Assembly: GCA_022836615.1 (NCBI GenBank)
Contig: MU405215.1
Location: 372,001 to 436,000 of the forward strand
Origin: Annulohypoxylon bovei var. microspora
Lineage: Eukaryota; Ascomycota; Sordariomycetes; Xylariales; Hypoxylaceae
Reading direction: 5' to 3'
Length of the DNA: 64,000 nt
The notes under the pieces are model-generated. The model was not told where the DNA came from and made no database searches. It saw only the letters and a list, made by a program, of their open reading frames with translations. This document shows positions 46,916 to 59,814 of this stretch, piece by piece. Numbering within the stretch: position 1 is the stretch's first letter; every line of letters begins with the position of its first letter. The translations under genes and the position numbers were made by a program.

Positions 46916-49545
46916 TTATTTCGCATCGGCAAGGATATCCTCCGCTACCTTATACGCGAGCATGTAAATAGCGAGCGCCGGAAACGTCCCCCTATATCAT
47001 CTAAAGTTAGCAAATATCACCTTCGCGTCGCACACGCAATAGTAAAGCGTAGGTCGGCACCTAAAGAAACACGAAAAGGGGCAACTCACGGAATCTTCGG
47101 AAACGCCGACGCGTCCACAACCCTCAACCCACTGACTCCGCGAACACGCAGCTGCCCGTCCAGCACTGCCATCGGATCATCATCCGCCCCGATGGGACAC
47201 GTACACGACGCATGGTGCCCCCACGCCTCGTCGCGCACCCACTGCTCAACCTGCGCATCAGATCTTACGCTCGGCGGCGGCCACACCCGCTCCAGCGCGC
47301 CCGCGCCCTCGCCCTCGCCAAACGCGCGCACGCCGTCGAACACCCTAATCCCCCACTTCAAGCCCTCGACCGCCGCCCTCAGGTCCATCTCCCCATCCAC
47401 CTCCGCGCCCGCGCCGCCCTCCCCGAAGCTGCGGAACGTGATGCTCGGCGTGTCGCGCGCGTCCGCGCTAGTCAAGTTAACGGAGCCGGCGGCGTTGCGC
47501 GAGTGGGCCTTGAGCACGAGCCAGGAGAAGTAGTTCTTCGACGCCGGCGTGATGACCGTGCGCGACATCCCCGGGAAGTAGCCCTGGAACAGCCCCGGCA
47601 CGCCGCCGATCCACAGGTCGTGGTCGGGGCCCGCGACCGAGGACCGCGCCCAGAGGCCGGCCGCGAGGCCGTTGGTCGCGTAGGGCCCGCGCGCGAGGAC
47701 CGCGGGCGCGCTGCCGTTGCCGTCGACGGGGGCGCGGGCGCGGGTGCGCTGCGCCCACGCCGCGTAGCACGGGTCGTCTGCCGTCGAGATGAACGTGCAG
47801 TTGCTGAAGAGCGTGAAGTTCTGCGGCGCCGCCGCTGACACCCCGACTTCGTACCGGTCCTGCAGGTTGCCGCCGACCCCGGGTAAGTCCTTTACTACTA
47901 GGATTTTGTGCGCTGAGAGCTCGGACGCCGGACCGACGCCGGAGAGCTTGAGAAGTTGTGGGGTGTTGAATGTCCCACCTGCGACGATGACTTCGCGCGA
48001 CGCGGCGACGGACCCGGGCGTGCCGGTGTCTCCGGTGGAGTTGGACCGTGGGTCGGCTCGGTACAGTGATTCGCCGTATAGGTATTCGATTCCGGTGGCT
48101 TTGGGCTTGCTGCCCGTGGTGTCGAAGACGACTTTGGTGGCTAGCGTATGCAGCGCGACGTCTAGGGCGTACTTTTTCGAACCGTCGGCGTTTGTCGCTG
48201 TGGCGATTTGGTAAACTAGGTCTCGTGGCGATGACCGCTTCCAGTCGGGCGAGTTGATGGATAGGGGAATACGGCTGAGCGTGTCGGTGCTGTCGCGGTC
48301 GGGGGAGTTGTTGTTGATGTCGTAGGCCAAGAGCTGTCATATAAGTTAGTGTCGGGGAAGCCCCGTAGCAAGCAAGGGAGATGGCACATGCGTACGCGAA
48401 CGCGTATGTCAGGGGTATGAGAATAAGATGGGGTGTAGGTAAGATAGATACACACTTTGGAAAGTTCGGATGTGATTCCTGCTGTGGAATTGGATGATAA
48501 AACCTGCTCCAAGGGATTAGTCCGTCGACCCCTTTTCTCAGGTTGCGTACTCACTTTCGCGGCAGCGCTACCAACGGCCTGTTGGATACTTTTCAGGAGA
48601 CCGCCCGTCTGTAGACCCATCGCGGAGGCAGCCGAGAGGAAAATAGAATCCATTTTGATATCTGGTGTAAATAACCCCATCGGTTCTATCGTAGTTGATA
48701 GCCATCCACTAAAACCATGTGCCTTGGTTACATCCTCCTTAGCGGAAAGGTATTGATTGTTTTCAAGCATCTTAAAATATCCCCTCATATTTTGCGCATC
48801 CCAATTTTGGTCTCCGGTTAGATTCTTGATGTAGTCCCAATCGTTATTCGCCGGTAGTACAGCTAGCAGGGCTAGATGTTGTGTACAACCCCCTAATCCA
48901 CCTACGCGAGGATAATAGTTCCCAAGCATTTTCGAGCCTTCAGGGGGGGTTACACCACTGTAAAATTCGTCATCGGGGGTGAGGTAAGTCAACTTCCTGT
49001 CTCTCTTAGTTTGCGTCTCGTTGGTGTAGTGCCGCACAAAGTAACCCCAGTTCAGTTCGTTTCTCTCTGATGCTCCGATGTACAGAGATGGAACTTCGAC
49101 CTCGCGTATCGCGCCGTAGTCGCCCCCAGCTTCTACTAATAACACTTTTACATGAATTAGTTAATACCATGGCTAGGAAAAGCCGACGGCCTATCCGAAT
49201 TACCGGTTCTTGGGAAAGCTCAGCAAAGAGAAAAGGGGTAAAAATGAACAATAGGATACACGTACCACTATGACCTGCGAGGGCCAAACGAGCTGCAAGG
49301 GGGGAGCCACCAGCCCCTGAGCCAACAATGATGTATTCATAAGTCTTGTTCTTTGGAGGATCGGCTGGTAGTTGAGGCCCATTTGGCGGATAGTCGTTTT
49401 GCTCAGGGGTACGAGGAACAGTTATGTTTATTGCAGCACTGCAAAAATTAGATTCTCCCCTTTATATGGCATGTAGTTATACAGACTCAGCTACTACGAC
49501 AGAGACCACTGCGTTGAGAAACGCAAGAGTTGCTATAAGTCTCAT
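46916..49545 (-). CDS. Secreted GMC oxidoreductase
   Basis: Five exons in coding order: 49487-49545, 49266-49438, 48555-49144, 47090-48333 and 46916-46991, giving 713 residues. A signal peptide (MRLIATLAFLNAVVSVVVA) leads into mature sequence opening DAAINITVP. The exon 1 donor is GTCTGT, chosen because the neighbouring GTATAA would break the frame. FAD-binding motifs are IIVGSGAGGSPLAARLALAG and LLVEAGGDYG. GMC signature 2 is AGGTFNTPQLLKLSGVGP. The catalytic region is WGHHASCTCPIG near the C-terminus, followed by LRVVDASAFPKIPGTFPALA, completed by the 76-nt last exon. Members include aryl-alcohol, glucose and choline oxidases and dehydrogenases. The substrate is not predictable here. Its second half is very GC-rich. 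Confidence 0.88.
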
Positions 49546-52010
49546 CTTGTCTTGATGTTGGCGATACTTGATAGAACTTCACATGTTGTTTCAAAAGGGC
49601 CAGGTCCCTAATCCTCTTATAGTAACAGCACGAAGAAGCCATAGCAGGAAACTTGAAGAGTATTCTTTTCTTAGGGGGTGACCTTGACTCGCGCATAACC
49701 ATAGTCCTTAACTCGAGTCCACGAGGGCTCAGCCCGAAGGAAGAAGCCACAACTCCTGTCATCTTGAAATATAGATTCAGATAATGAGCATCGGATCCGG
49801 ACATTCGTGCAAAGGAAGGCTCGGATTTTCTTCCCTATTGCAGGTGGTTGCTATCACGGGACTCTGTATAAAGCAACTGAAAGAGCATTTTCGTGACGTA
49901 GGGCTTCCCATCATAATGAAGTTAAAATAGGGGTGTCTGAAGTTGCATGCGACCGATGCGACGCACTGGGATTTAACCTTCCTCGCGGAGTGCTCAGTAT
50001 AGGCAGCTGACAACCCTGTTGAAATCGAGACATATTCTGTTGTATACCTATTTCTCCAATCGCCAGCGCCCGCTTGATGTAACATGGGATTGTGGGATTC
50101 ATTAGGTACATTTAAGCGATTGATTCAGGAATTGGCTAATACAACCTCTGCTTAACCACCTACTAATTTCCTATCAGATCATCCGTCACGATGAAGGATC
50201 GATATCCTATGACACCTAGCTGAACCACACATTATCTACCTCTCAGTCTACACGGTGAAGTCTTATCAAGTTTGTGTTATTGGCCAGCCACCTTGGCCAT
50301 TCGTGAACATGTGCTGCAATGCAGGTTGCTATTTATTCCCTTGTAACCTCAATAAACCTGGGGTTCTTGGAAGCTGACGACTTTCATATCAATAGCTAAC
50401 CAGCTGAGTAGAAGCTGAAACTAAAACATATTGCTCTGAGGCACTAAAGGAAGACTCGTCAACATCGGAAGCATACCTTCAGGAATGGCGCTTTAGGAAA
50501 TGTGTCTAACAAGGTCTCTTATAATTCCGACTTGAGAGCCTATGGGAAGAATTAAGTTAACGGTTATCATGAGATACAGAGAACAGGGTTAGTTAAACAA
50601 CTCCCTTTATCATAAGGTGTGACTGGAGTAAAATATGTTGCCTGGTGAACGATGTCTCAGTCCGACTTGAAAAGAAGGTATGATGACCGAGACATTATCG
50701 GTAGCGGATCTCTTTAGAGAAACGATGTACTTCCGCGAGCCCCCCGTGACGACACTAAATTATAGTAATTGTATTCGCCTTAAAATGACGAATCTAGGTG
50801 AATCTAGGCAAGGGAGGTGCCCACAAGATTTTGCCAAGGCCGAGGATTCGGCTCCGCTACGGGAGGGAGATATCGGGGATGCTAGCTTAATGAGAGAAGT
50901 GTCCTATTTTAGAAACCGCGTGGCACCGACTGATTTGCTTGGGTAAGGATGGCTCGATATAGAAATAAGTGAGCGGAGGGAAGGATGAGTGCTGGCTTGG
51001 GAACCCTATAGATGATTACCACGAATGACTTGGGGTCGTTAGGCCATTATAATGGGAAGGGAGTTTGATTCGCACTTCGCCTCACTGTAGCATAACAGAG
51101 AGTTGGGTAGTGGCCCCTTTCGGGAGCGATATTGAACCCGTAAGAAACGTGAGTCAGTCCTAGATAATCTCGTCGAACAGAATATCTTAATATGTGTGAA
51201 CGGAGATTGTGCTTGTAGTAGAGCTTATGTCAGATTCTGTCTCGGAGTCCTCCCCATCCAACCTCACGATTTTCGATTTTGGACTAATCATTGAGCTGTA
51301 CGTCTGTACGTCGAATCGAAAAGATCTGAGAACGACGTGGCAACCAACCAAGCGTCAGTACAGTTCGGGCAGAGAATAGCGCTAACTTGTAAGTTGCTTC
51401 AGCAAGGTAACGTAAGCAGAATATTCGAGACTAGAACATATATAACGGTTTGAAAGACTATAGTACTGTGCCACTTAGAGATTCTTCTCGTCTCTGGACA
51501 GTAAACTTGTCTTAGAAATTTGTGAAATAAAGGGACGAAGAAAAAATGAGACCAAGCTACGTAGGGCTGATAATAAGGAATGAGAAGGTGTTCAGGTGGA
51601 CCAAAATGACGATGAGAAGTTAAATTTAGAGTTCACACATGGCTCGTCCCGTCCGCCGTCCCTCCTCTGGTCTCATCGGGCAAAAGCGGTTAGAGTTAGA
51701 GCTTTAGAGAGGTAACCTTCCCCAGTTTCTTATTCGCCAGTGGAACGGTTGTTTGAATAAGCGCCGAAAACCACCCGTAGAATTTAGGGAGAGAAAAAAA
51801 AATTACAATGACGGACTTTCCGAGACCGTGTTGACTAGAACTATAATAGCAACCGGAGGCTAGCGAGTTAAACGGCCAAAAATTCGTCATGTGAGCACGG
51901 AATACGAAGTTTTTCTCAACCATCAAGCGATTCTTCGCCATCGCAAGACGTAAGCCGCATGTTAGTCTCACTGTTGCGCGGCCAAAAATTGATAATCACT
52001 CACCCATTCG

Positions 52011-52041
52011 AAAAAAAAACCAAAAAAAAAACCAAAAAAAC
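52011..52041. repeat. A-rich AAAAAAAAACC tandem tract
   Basis: Two copies of A9CC and one of A7CC in tandem. Confidence 0.85.
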
Positions 52042-53495
52042 CTAGAGATTCGAAATATCTAAGACACACATCTTCATGGTGTTAGCAGGTTAGGTAGTTC
52101 AATTCTAATATTGGTGAACAATAAGAGGCTGTGCCTCTTTGACCACTCCTGACGGCGTTTCGAAGTTGACCGACCGACACACCGATGCCGTTCCTGAGGG
52201 AACGCCGAAAGGGAATCGAGGGAATCGTTGAATCATTGGATTAATTGATACAATTGGCATTGTTTCAACTATAATGCCAGTTTGTTGTACAGCATTCCAA
52301 GTTCCATTTTGGGTAGGACGGTTGCTAGGCATCATGCATCATCTTTGATGCACGACCGATGATCACTGTTGTGGAACTTAGAAGTTTCCCGATTTTAGAC
52401 CGTTCGCATTCAGAATTATTAAGAAATAATTAATATTGTTCGATTATTCGTGTTGATGACAACGCCAATTCTTCACCTTGTCGGCGTCTATGAAATCCCC
52501 TCTAGCGTTGGTAACTGCTACGGGATTCAATAGCCTATGTAGCTACATATACGAGCATATTATAATTATCACAATTACGGTAAGAAGGCTCTAGCTAGGG
52601 CTTCAAAGTAACCTTAGCAAGGCGAAGGCAATCGCAGTTCGCGCCAACACCATGCAGAATTTGTTCATGCGCCTAGTTCATTCTGTACTAGCCCCGCTAT
52701 CCCTGCTTCTTCTGCGCATTTTGCCCGTACCTGACATAAATTACAAGAGGAAGCCACCACTAAAGGAAAAGGACCCTTATGCAGGCTGAGAGTTTGGCGT
52801 AAAACGGTAGCTGCCGAATTTCCGAGAAACGTTTATTCGGTTATTTTGAGCCGGTACATTCAATGTTGTATTTATTTACATATGGACTAGAATGGGAATA
52901 GGTACTCCAACAACAGAAAAATGCCAACAACATGCACTTCAAATGCACTTCAAAATGCAGATAACTTAAGTTATTTACGTGCTTACCTACATATGTACCT
53001 AACCTAGGTGATATGGAGTTTGAAGTCGCTCGGTTTCATGCTCAATAGTCGGAGTTTACTCAATGGGCTGATGGGTTGATTTCTGCTTGGCACCTAACAA
53101 CCCCAGGCTGCCAGGCTTGTTTGGTCCATTAAATTACCCCAAGATGACTCTTTCCAAAGATGCCTTCCATCCAATTCGTAAAGAGAATTAACGGTTTTCC
53201 CATTGACTTTCAACTTAAAAAGGCTTACGGCACAGCATATTGCTCGTCCCATAAATTGGAGTAGGCTATCGAAAATATTGTATTGGCATCCTCTTAGCGG
53301 TAGCTCCCTAGGTCCCCTAATTCTTTCATTTACCATTTGCCTCAAGGCTCAATGGTTCTTTATTGGTTTAGGCATGTACAATGCCTGGGTACACAACAGC
53401 ATGCAGCACTGACCTAATATCGGTGCCCGGCAGAATGGTACCAAAAACGCGCAACACATCCTGACGTGCGTCATCTACCATTTCCTCTTTTTTCT

Positions 53496-53517
53496 CTTTA
53501 TTATGATCATAATAAAG
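53496..53517. repeat. Perfect 22-bp palindrome
   Basis: CTTTATTATGA and its exact reverse complement, with no spacer, inside the gene-poor region. Confidence 0.85.
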
Positions 53518-54335
53518 TCCGCTATTGTTCATGAGCCACATGAGCTTGAAGAAAATAAAGTCACGATCATCGGTTAATCGTAGACATTGTCGGACGTGCA
53601 ACGTCACAGTTCTTTGAGATGGGCTGGGTGAACAAGATGGAGTAGATGGGGTGATACGATCTAACCTTTCTACTTTTGAAGATGATATCCCCTAGGATAC
53701 GAACAGGGTATTATCACGATGTGAGATGATGGGGCGCAGCCTAGGATAGCCCTTGTCATTTTTCAGGACTTTCAGCCCTTTGTCATAATTGATTGGCTCA
53801 GGTGGTTCAGCAGAGCCACAAATCTGGAGCTTTTCCTGCTTGGCCGTCTCGGGTCTAACTGCCTATGGCTAAGGACTAGGTCGAGTCTGGACTTTCCTAG
53901 ACAGGGGAATCAGGGGCCCTACATGGGGCGTACCTACCCAAACGAGAAGGCTCGGCCTTCACGACTGGAAGGACCGCGAGTAAGATCGAGTAAGGATAGT
54001 CATTGGAAAGCGCCGGTTACTTGGTGGTTGTGTTCGTAAATAAAATCACAGATGTTCCCTCTTCCCTGCAAACTTCCCCTTTCTTTTTCATTACTCCCAC
54101 ACCTTCGTTTTCCACAAAAACACACATTCCTCTCCTCTGACTACTGTTGGTCTTACGTATACAGCGTGGTCAGACCCTCTTTCGTTTATTGCCAACAAGT
54201 TCTGTCTCTCGTTTAACACAGACTATTTTACATACTCACCTTTAATAATTCCCCTCCCGCCCACTCTACACCTAACCTAACCTACCTTGTTCATACCCAG
54301 AGACAATTATATACAAGATTTGAACAAGCACAACA

Positions 54336-55574
54336 ATGTTCTCTAAGCTATTGTCCGCCACAGCCGTGGTCTTGGCAACCACCCAGCTGGTCGCTGCTCA
54401 GACTTCTACTTCCTGCGATCCTACCAAGAAGAGTGAGTTTATCTAGTAATCTAATTGGGTGTGCTATCTTGAATCTAATTGCTAATTCTAAATCATAGCC
54501 TGCCCCGATGATGATGCCTTGGGTACCACCGTCTCTATAGACTTCACCAAGGGTGCGAACGACCTGTTCAAGGCGGCTGATGGAACCACGATCAGCTACG
54601 ATAGCAACGGCGCTGTCTTCACCATCAACAAGGCGACCGATGCCCCTACTATCACCAGCACGAAGTACATTTTCTTCGGCAAGGTCGAGCTAGTGGTCGA
54701 GGCCGCTCCGGGTGCTGGTATTGTCACCAGCTTTGTGCTGCAGTCCGACGACCTTGATGAGATCGACTGGGAGTGGATTGGCAGTGATACGGCTCAGGTC
54801 CAGAGCGACTACTTCGGCAAGGGAGACACCTCGACCTACGACCGTGGTGGTTACCATGCGGTCTCTAAGCCTCAGAGCAACTACGACACCTACACCATCG
54901 ACTGGACCAAGGACTACGTTCACTGGTCGATCAACGGCAACTTGGTTCGTGAGCTGAAGTACGCCGATGCTAAGAGCGGTACTCGATTCCCCCAGACTCC
55001 CATGCAGATCAAGCTCGGAACTTGGTGCGGTGGTGGCCCCGACTCTCCCGATGGTACCGCTGAGTGGGCTGGTGGAAGAACCGACTTCACCCAGGCTCCC
55101 TTCATCGCTCACTACAAGACCCTCACCATCACCGACTACAGCAACGGCGTTGAGAACGCTGACAAGTACCACTGGCCTTCAGGTTCCGACGGTTCTTACT
55201 CAAGCATTGAGGTCATTACCGGAGATGGCAGCAGCGACAGCAGCTCCTCGTCTGCTTCTGCTAGCAGCACCGCTAAGCCGTCTTCGTCTACTGGATCCTC
55301 TTCTGCCACTAAGACCTCAGAGACTAAGAGCACTCTGTCGACTTCCACCGTCTCCGCTACTTCAAGCTCCTCGGCCACTTCCAGCGGCGAGTCGTCATCT
55401 GCTTCGTCGACTGCTACTGCCAGCGGCAGCAACGACTCTGTCTCTGCTAGCTCCAGTGGCAGCGCTGCGGCTGCTAACACCAGCGCACCCGTCACCACGA
55501 CAAGCGGAGCTCTAAAGACGGGCTTCAGCGTTTCCGCGCTGGGTGCCTGCCTGATGGTCGCTCTAATGCTGTAA
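54336..55574 (+). CDS. GPI-anchored GH16 transglycosylase, CRH family
   Basis: Two exons, 54336-54432 and 54499-55574, giving 390 residues. The signal peptide is MFSKLLSATAVVLATTQLVAA. The GH16 domain follows, with catalytic EIDWE (in DDLDEIDWEWIG) near residue 121 and the typical YDTYTIDWTKDYVHWSINGN and MQIKLGTWCGG segments. From about residue 235 the protein is Ser/Thr-rich, a probably O-glycosylated stalk. It ends in a hydrophobic tail (FSVSALGACLMVALML) preceded by small residues, as expected for a GPI-attachment signal. CRH enzymes cross-link chitin to beta-1,6/1,3-glucan in the wall. The C/T-rich, ATG-poor leader immediately upstream suggests strong expression. Confidence 0.93.
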
Positions 55575-58383
55575 AATGTATCATGTTGGACTTTGTAACT
55601 GGCGTCGTTTTACGGCATTGGCGAATCGGCGGTCTGTGGTTCCCACTTCAATGAACCGGCTATATTCAGTTCTTCTTGACGATCCCTTGCACATAAACCG
55701 AACTCGACCCCCTTTCCGAGAGTCGATTCGCCCCTTTATATATTTACTATTGCTTATAATAACGGTTCATACGGGTTACCCGGTTACCAAGGGGCTTGAC
55801 GTCCGACAGCCTGCTAATTCATGTGGTGCTCCGGCGAACGGGTTAGGTCAGAGGAACGATTAATTGCATGTATAGGGAGCGAAAGACACGAAAACCTGTA
55901 TAAAGGTTTGTGGATGAGTGACATATATAGGATTGGAGGAATCTTGTACGCTTTGAGGCTTTGCTGCCGTGCATGATACCATCAGGTAGAAAAAATTTCA
56001 CAGTTTTGCAGTTAGCAATCATGTTCGTGTTTGTGTTTGTCGTGAAACGAATGGTATGAAGTTGTTTAAACTTCGTTCTTTAGTGTGACGTCCGTTGTAA
56101 CGGTCAAACTAGGCCAAACGGGCGGCCACATAAAGTTGAACACTGCGTATGTGCGTAGAACTTAATCTGGTGAGATCGGAAATGAGCCGAACGACCCCCT
56201 TGCTTGCAATGCCAAGTAATTTCTTTCTCGCCTAGCTTAGCTCAGCTCATCTCAGCTCCAGGTCTGATAGGGCTGTAATCTGCGAGGTCTCACGGTCTCC
56301 CTGAGCGGCATAAAGGGGGATCCTTACCTGGGTTCAAATGTTACTACTAGTAGAAGGTGCCCAAGCGAGTCCTATCCCCGGCATCTCGGCTCGAAGGAGG
56401 ATCTCGGTTCGTCTGATGTTATGATTGGGCGTCTGGGTGCGGAAATACGTACGAGGGGTACGTGTTGGTCGCGATAAGGTGGTATTAGTTGGTGAATACT
56501 TACCTAGGTTGCGAGTAATGAGTGGGTGGTTGGTTCTTTAGGTTGAGTTGGGTTGCTGGATCTAATATCTAACAAAATTTTCAACGAGGACGGGTTGAGT
56601 TGGTGAGTTGGTTTGGAGTGCGCGGCACAGGTAGGTGAGCTGCAATGGGTAAAGAAAAGCTCCTCGAGACTTCACGTTTTTCTTCCCCTACCCGCTGGCG
56701 GCTGCGTAATGGCTTGGCCTGTGGGGACGGCTCGCATGGTCCCTTGTCTAGTAGCCACGGAGCTACATCCTCAAATACGCGATAGCCTCAAGCTAGCATC
56801 GCGTGGAGCTACACCACATCGAGCTAGAGCTGGGCCGGCTAAAACCCGAGCTGGGTCTAATAATTAAGCTCGGATTCGCGACTTCGTTTGAGGCTATCTG
56901 GCAGCCGAGGATATAGACTACGGCGCTATCGATGAAAAATAGAAATAGAAAGTCTTACACGTAACTATGCCCTGCCCGCTGGGATCAATAAACTTCGTCC
57001 ACCACGATAGGGCTGTGGAGGCTGATATGCACTTCGATTTATCGAAAAGGTGCTAGGGTAAAACACACGAAGGGAGACAGATAATTGTTCTACTCGGATA
57101 TTCTAACCCTAGAACACTATGCTTGAACAACGCTTAATAGTGTGCTGATGCCATCAGCCTCCTATATTCCCATCGTGGGGCTCACCTAAGATATTGCAGC
57201 GATTAATGTAGAAGGTTTCGGTGTATTTCGAATATATAAAAATCCTACTACTAGATAAGACACACCACTAATGGGTTCTACGTCAGCACCTAGCAACGCC
57301 TGTTCTGCCTGATATCGGATGAGCTACTCTTAATCGAACTTTTATATTGTGTTTCTCATTCTATGTTTACCTAGTCATGTAGGAGTTGCTTGAGATAGTG
57401 CTATACACTCTAGCTTAAACGATCGATGATGGTGCGTAGGAAACGATGGACTACCTTGACGTGAGTAGTTGAATGTGTCATGAATTTAGCGACTAATCTA
57501 TTTGAATAGAATAAAAGAGAATAAGTTGGGATCATAGGTTCAAGGCTAAACTACCTACCTACCTACATAACGGAAGATTATCCACGATCAGGAACAACGT
57601 TATGCACGGGATGGGGGAATAACCATATGTCTACCTAGGAGAAAATAACACGAAGAAAAAGATGAGAACGTTCAACGATCTCTGCATGACCGCAACTGAC
57701 ATAATATTATACACAAGAGCATATATTACTCAATTTTAACTTAATGTAACTATAAGTAATTCAGGATGGGTATAGCTAGGAGACACGAGAACTAATCTTT
57801 TCCATTTTGATTTCCATGCCCCTGTCAATTTTCCTTTGAAACCCCTATTTGTATTCATTCCTAGATGCCCGGCTTGCAATGACTAAAGGACCTAAATGCC
57901 TTGCTCGAAGCCATTCCAATCTCTAGATCCTGCAAGATATTGTATGAGAAGGCATATACCACGTAGTCTCATGATATAGTGATGAGGATGATACCGGAGT
58001 CGCTGAGTGTAAGCAGAGGGTTCGTTAAAGAAGTTCGATATAGCCTGGGACTTCGCGAGACTTTCCTATCCTTACTAGAGGTATGCAGTTGCAGCAAGAT
58101 CCTCAAGTGAGCCCTCTTAGTCTAGCCTGGATGTACTTGACTGTGGGAGGGGGGGTTGAGTGTACAATGGTAACGTAGGTATGGGAACCACGACTAAATG
58201 ATGACGTGTAAGTAGGTAGGGGATTATCATACCAACAATGGAATTCGATAGAGAAATGCCGTGAACTTTTAAGCACATGCTTTCGTGATTAACCCTAAGC
58301 TCTAGAATTTGTCTCCTATAACCAAATTGGAACCAATCCGTTCTCTGAAATCGGACCACTTTTTTCTTTTCAAACATCCCGTT
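55575..58383. other. 2.8 kb convergent gap GH16 / MFS transporter
   Basis: No gene found. A (CTAC)4 tract lies at 57551-57566, and AT-rich sequence dominates 57200-58100. A GGTTCAAAT near 56333 resembles a B-box, but the flanks do not fold as a tRNA. Confidence 0.45.
57551..57566. repeat. (CTAC)4 microsatellite
   Basis: Four copies of CTAC. This is the longest instance in the window of the recurring ACCTACCTA / TAGGTAGGT motif. Confidence 0.85.
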
Positions 58384-59814
58384 TCAAGGCATATTTTCTT
58401 TCAAACTGACCGCCCAGACTACACCAAAAGCAGCAGTCAATAGCATTGAGCATGCTGAGAAAACTTTGATGAAACTCTTACTATCGCCAGCAATGGTCAA
58501 CGAAACCACGACGAAGATATTCAATGGAATCCGCAGGATGCTGTAAACTTTGGCGCGAACGTCATCCTCTACTAGGCGTCCCTTCAGATAGCCAGTGCAA
58601 GGCCAGTACATACCGACACAGGCTTCAAAGAGGCAGAAGAGCCAAAACGTAGCGTCCTCTGTTTTGGGCCCCGCAAGCTTGACAAAACAGAAATTGGCAG
58701 CAAGTAGGATGCCAACAAGAAGTCGGGAATACTTGAATGGTCGTTTCTGCATAATGATGTTGAATATCAACGCAGACGCCATCGAAGACGCCATGAAACT
58801 AGAAAATATGTATCCGTAAGGGAGATCCCCAGCGGATTTCTGGACAGCCTTAATAGTAGGCGTCCAGAAGACGACGAAGAGATACATAGATCCTTCAAAC
58901 ATAGTTGATGCAAAACCGAGGACTAAGATTGATGGCTGTTTCAGCGTCGACCAGACGCTAGTCTTCTTGGACTTGTCTGATGGCTTCGATTCTCTCGTAC
59001 CAAAATTTTCTACCTGTTCACTCGTTAACATTGGGAATTGAACCGATGAAAAGTCATGTCACATACCCAATGAGCCCAGATGAGCTGAAGAGCATACCAT
59101 AATAAGCCGGCGCTGAGAAAGAATGGTGCCTTCTTGGTACCTGTAACCCTGACGAGCCATTCACTGGCGATCCCGCCCACGATAGCTGAGAGGCTACTGA
59201 CGATGCTGGTAGTGGCATATGTCCTGGACAAATCGCACCCGTCTTCGACAAGTTTGCGCTCACGGAAGTTGGTTACCATCCAACTATCGAAGACACTGAA
59301 AAGGATGCTTGTGCTAATGCCGCCAAGAATCCGGCCCAAGAAAAGAAGAGGGACGGCCGGTAATACTGTAAAGAAGCAGGACATGGCGTAAATGAGACAG
59401 AAAACCATGCAGACTGCTTTCCGGCCATGCTTGTCCGCCAAAGCGCCGATGAAGTAGGCACTGACGGCACCTGACATAAATCCTGTAGCGAAGAGAGTAG
59501 ATACTAGGCGCTCAGAAAGTCCATGTTCGTCGCGGTATAAGGAGTACAAGTATGGGCCCTGTGGTGACCTCGATTAGTTAATCTCGTATGATATCGTGAA
59601 ATTTCGTCCTTGTATAACGCACTTGAACCCAGTCAGCGCCCATAACGAGCGCGTAAACCTTGTACCAATTTGCTTCAGGATGTTTGCTATCTCTTGATAC
59701 CTGTTTGTGAGATCCGGCTAGCTTTTTCAACTCGTTCCGCCTCGTGGGTTGAGACGCAAGAAGACCTGCGCAGAGGACAAGTAACCCATAGAAGCTATTT
59801 TCGTAATAGCCCAT
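58384..59814 (-). CDS. MFS transporter, MFSD5 / MOT2-like (molybdate-anion type)
   Basis: Three exons in coding order: 59623-59814, 59067-59558 and 58384-59013, giving 437 residues. The N-terminal helix MGYYENSFYGLLVLCAGLLA is followed by a charged loop and NWYKVYALVMGADWVQGPYL, the MFSD5 hallmark. The MFS loop motif is GALADKHGRK. Helix 5 region has SWMVTNFRERKL. The second half has LGFASTMFEGSMYLFVVFWTP, FSSFMASSMA and CVGMYWPCTGYLKGR with FVVVSL after it. Members studied in algae and humans carry molybdate; a fungal member's substrate is unproved. It is convergent with GH16 across 2.8 kb, and a fold-back transposon lies about 550 bp upstream of its start. Confidence 0.9.

Larger units (their letters stand above)
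49546..54335. other. 4.8 kb divergent gene-poor region
   Basis: No supported gene between the GMC and GH16 starts. Frames of 70-91 residues at 50680-50946 (+), 51696-51971 (-), 52105-52335 (-) and 53094-53345 (-) look non-random in composition but match no family I recognise. They may be degraded gene or transposon fragments. Also present are an A9CC repeat (52011-52041), a 22-bp perfect palindrome (53496-53517), and a C/T-rich stretch at 54050-54330 likely to be the GH16 leader. Confidence 0.45.

Noticed and set aside
47477..48340. 287-residue minus-strand frame in the GMC gene
   Set aside because: Out-of-frame shadow; the GMC signature lies in the other minus-strand frame.
41353..49545. 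Classical secondary-metabolite gene cluster
   Set aside because: No PKS, NRPS, terpene synthase or cluster transcription factor in the window.
56320..56350. B-box-like GGTTCAAAT
   Set aside because: No cloverleaf can be formed from the flanking sequence.
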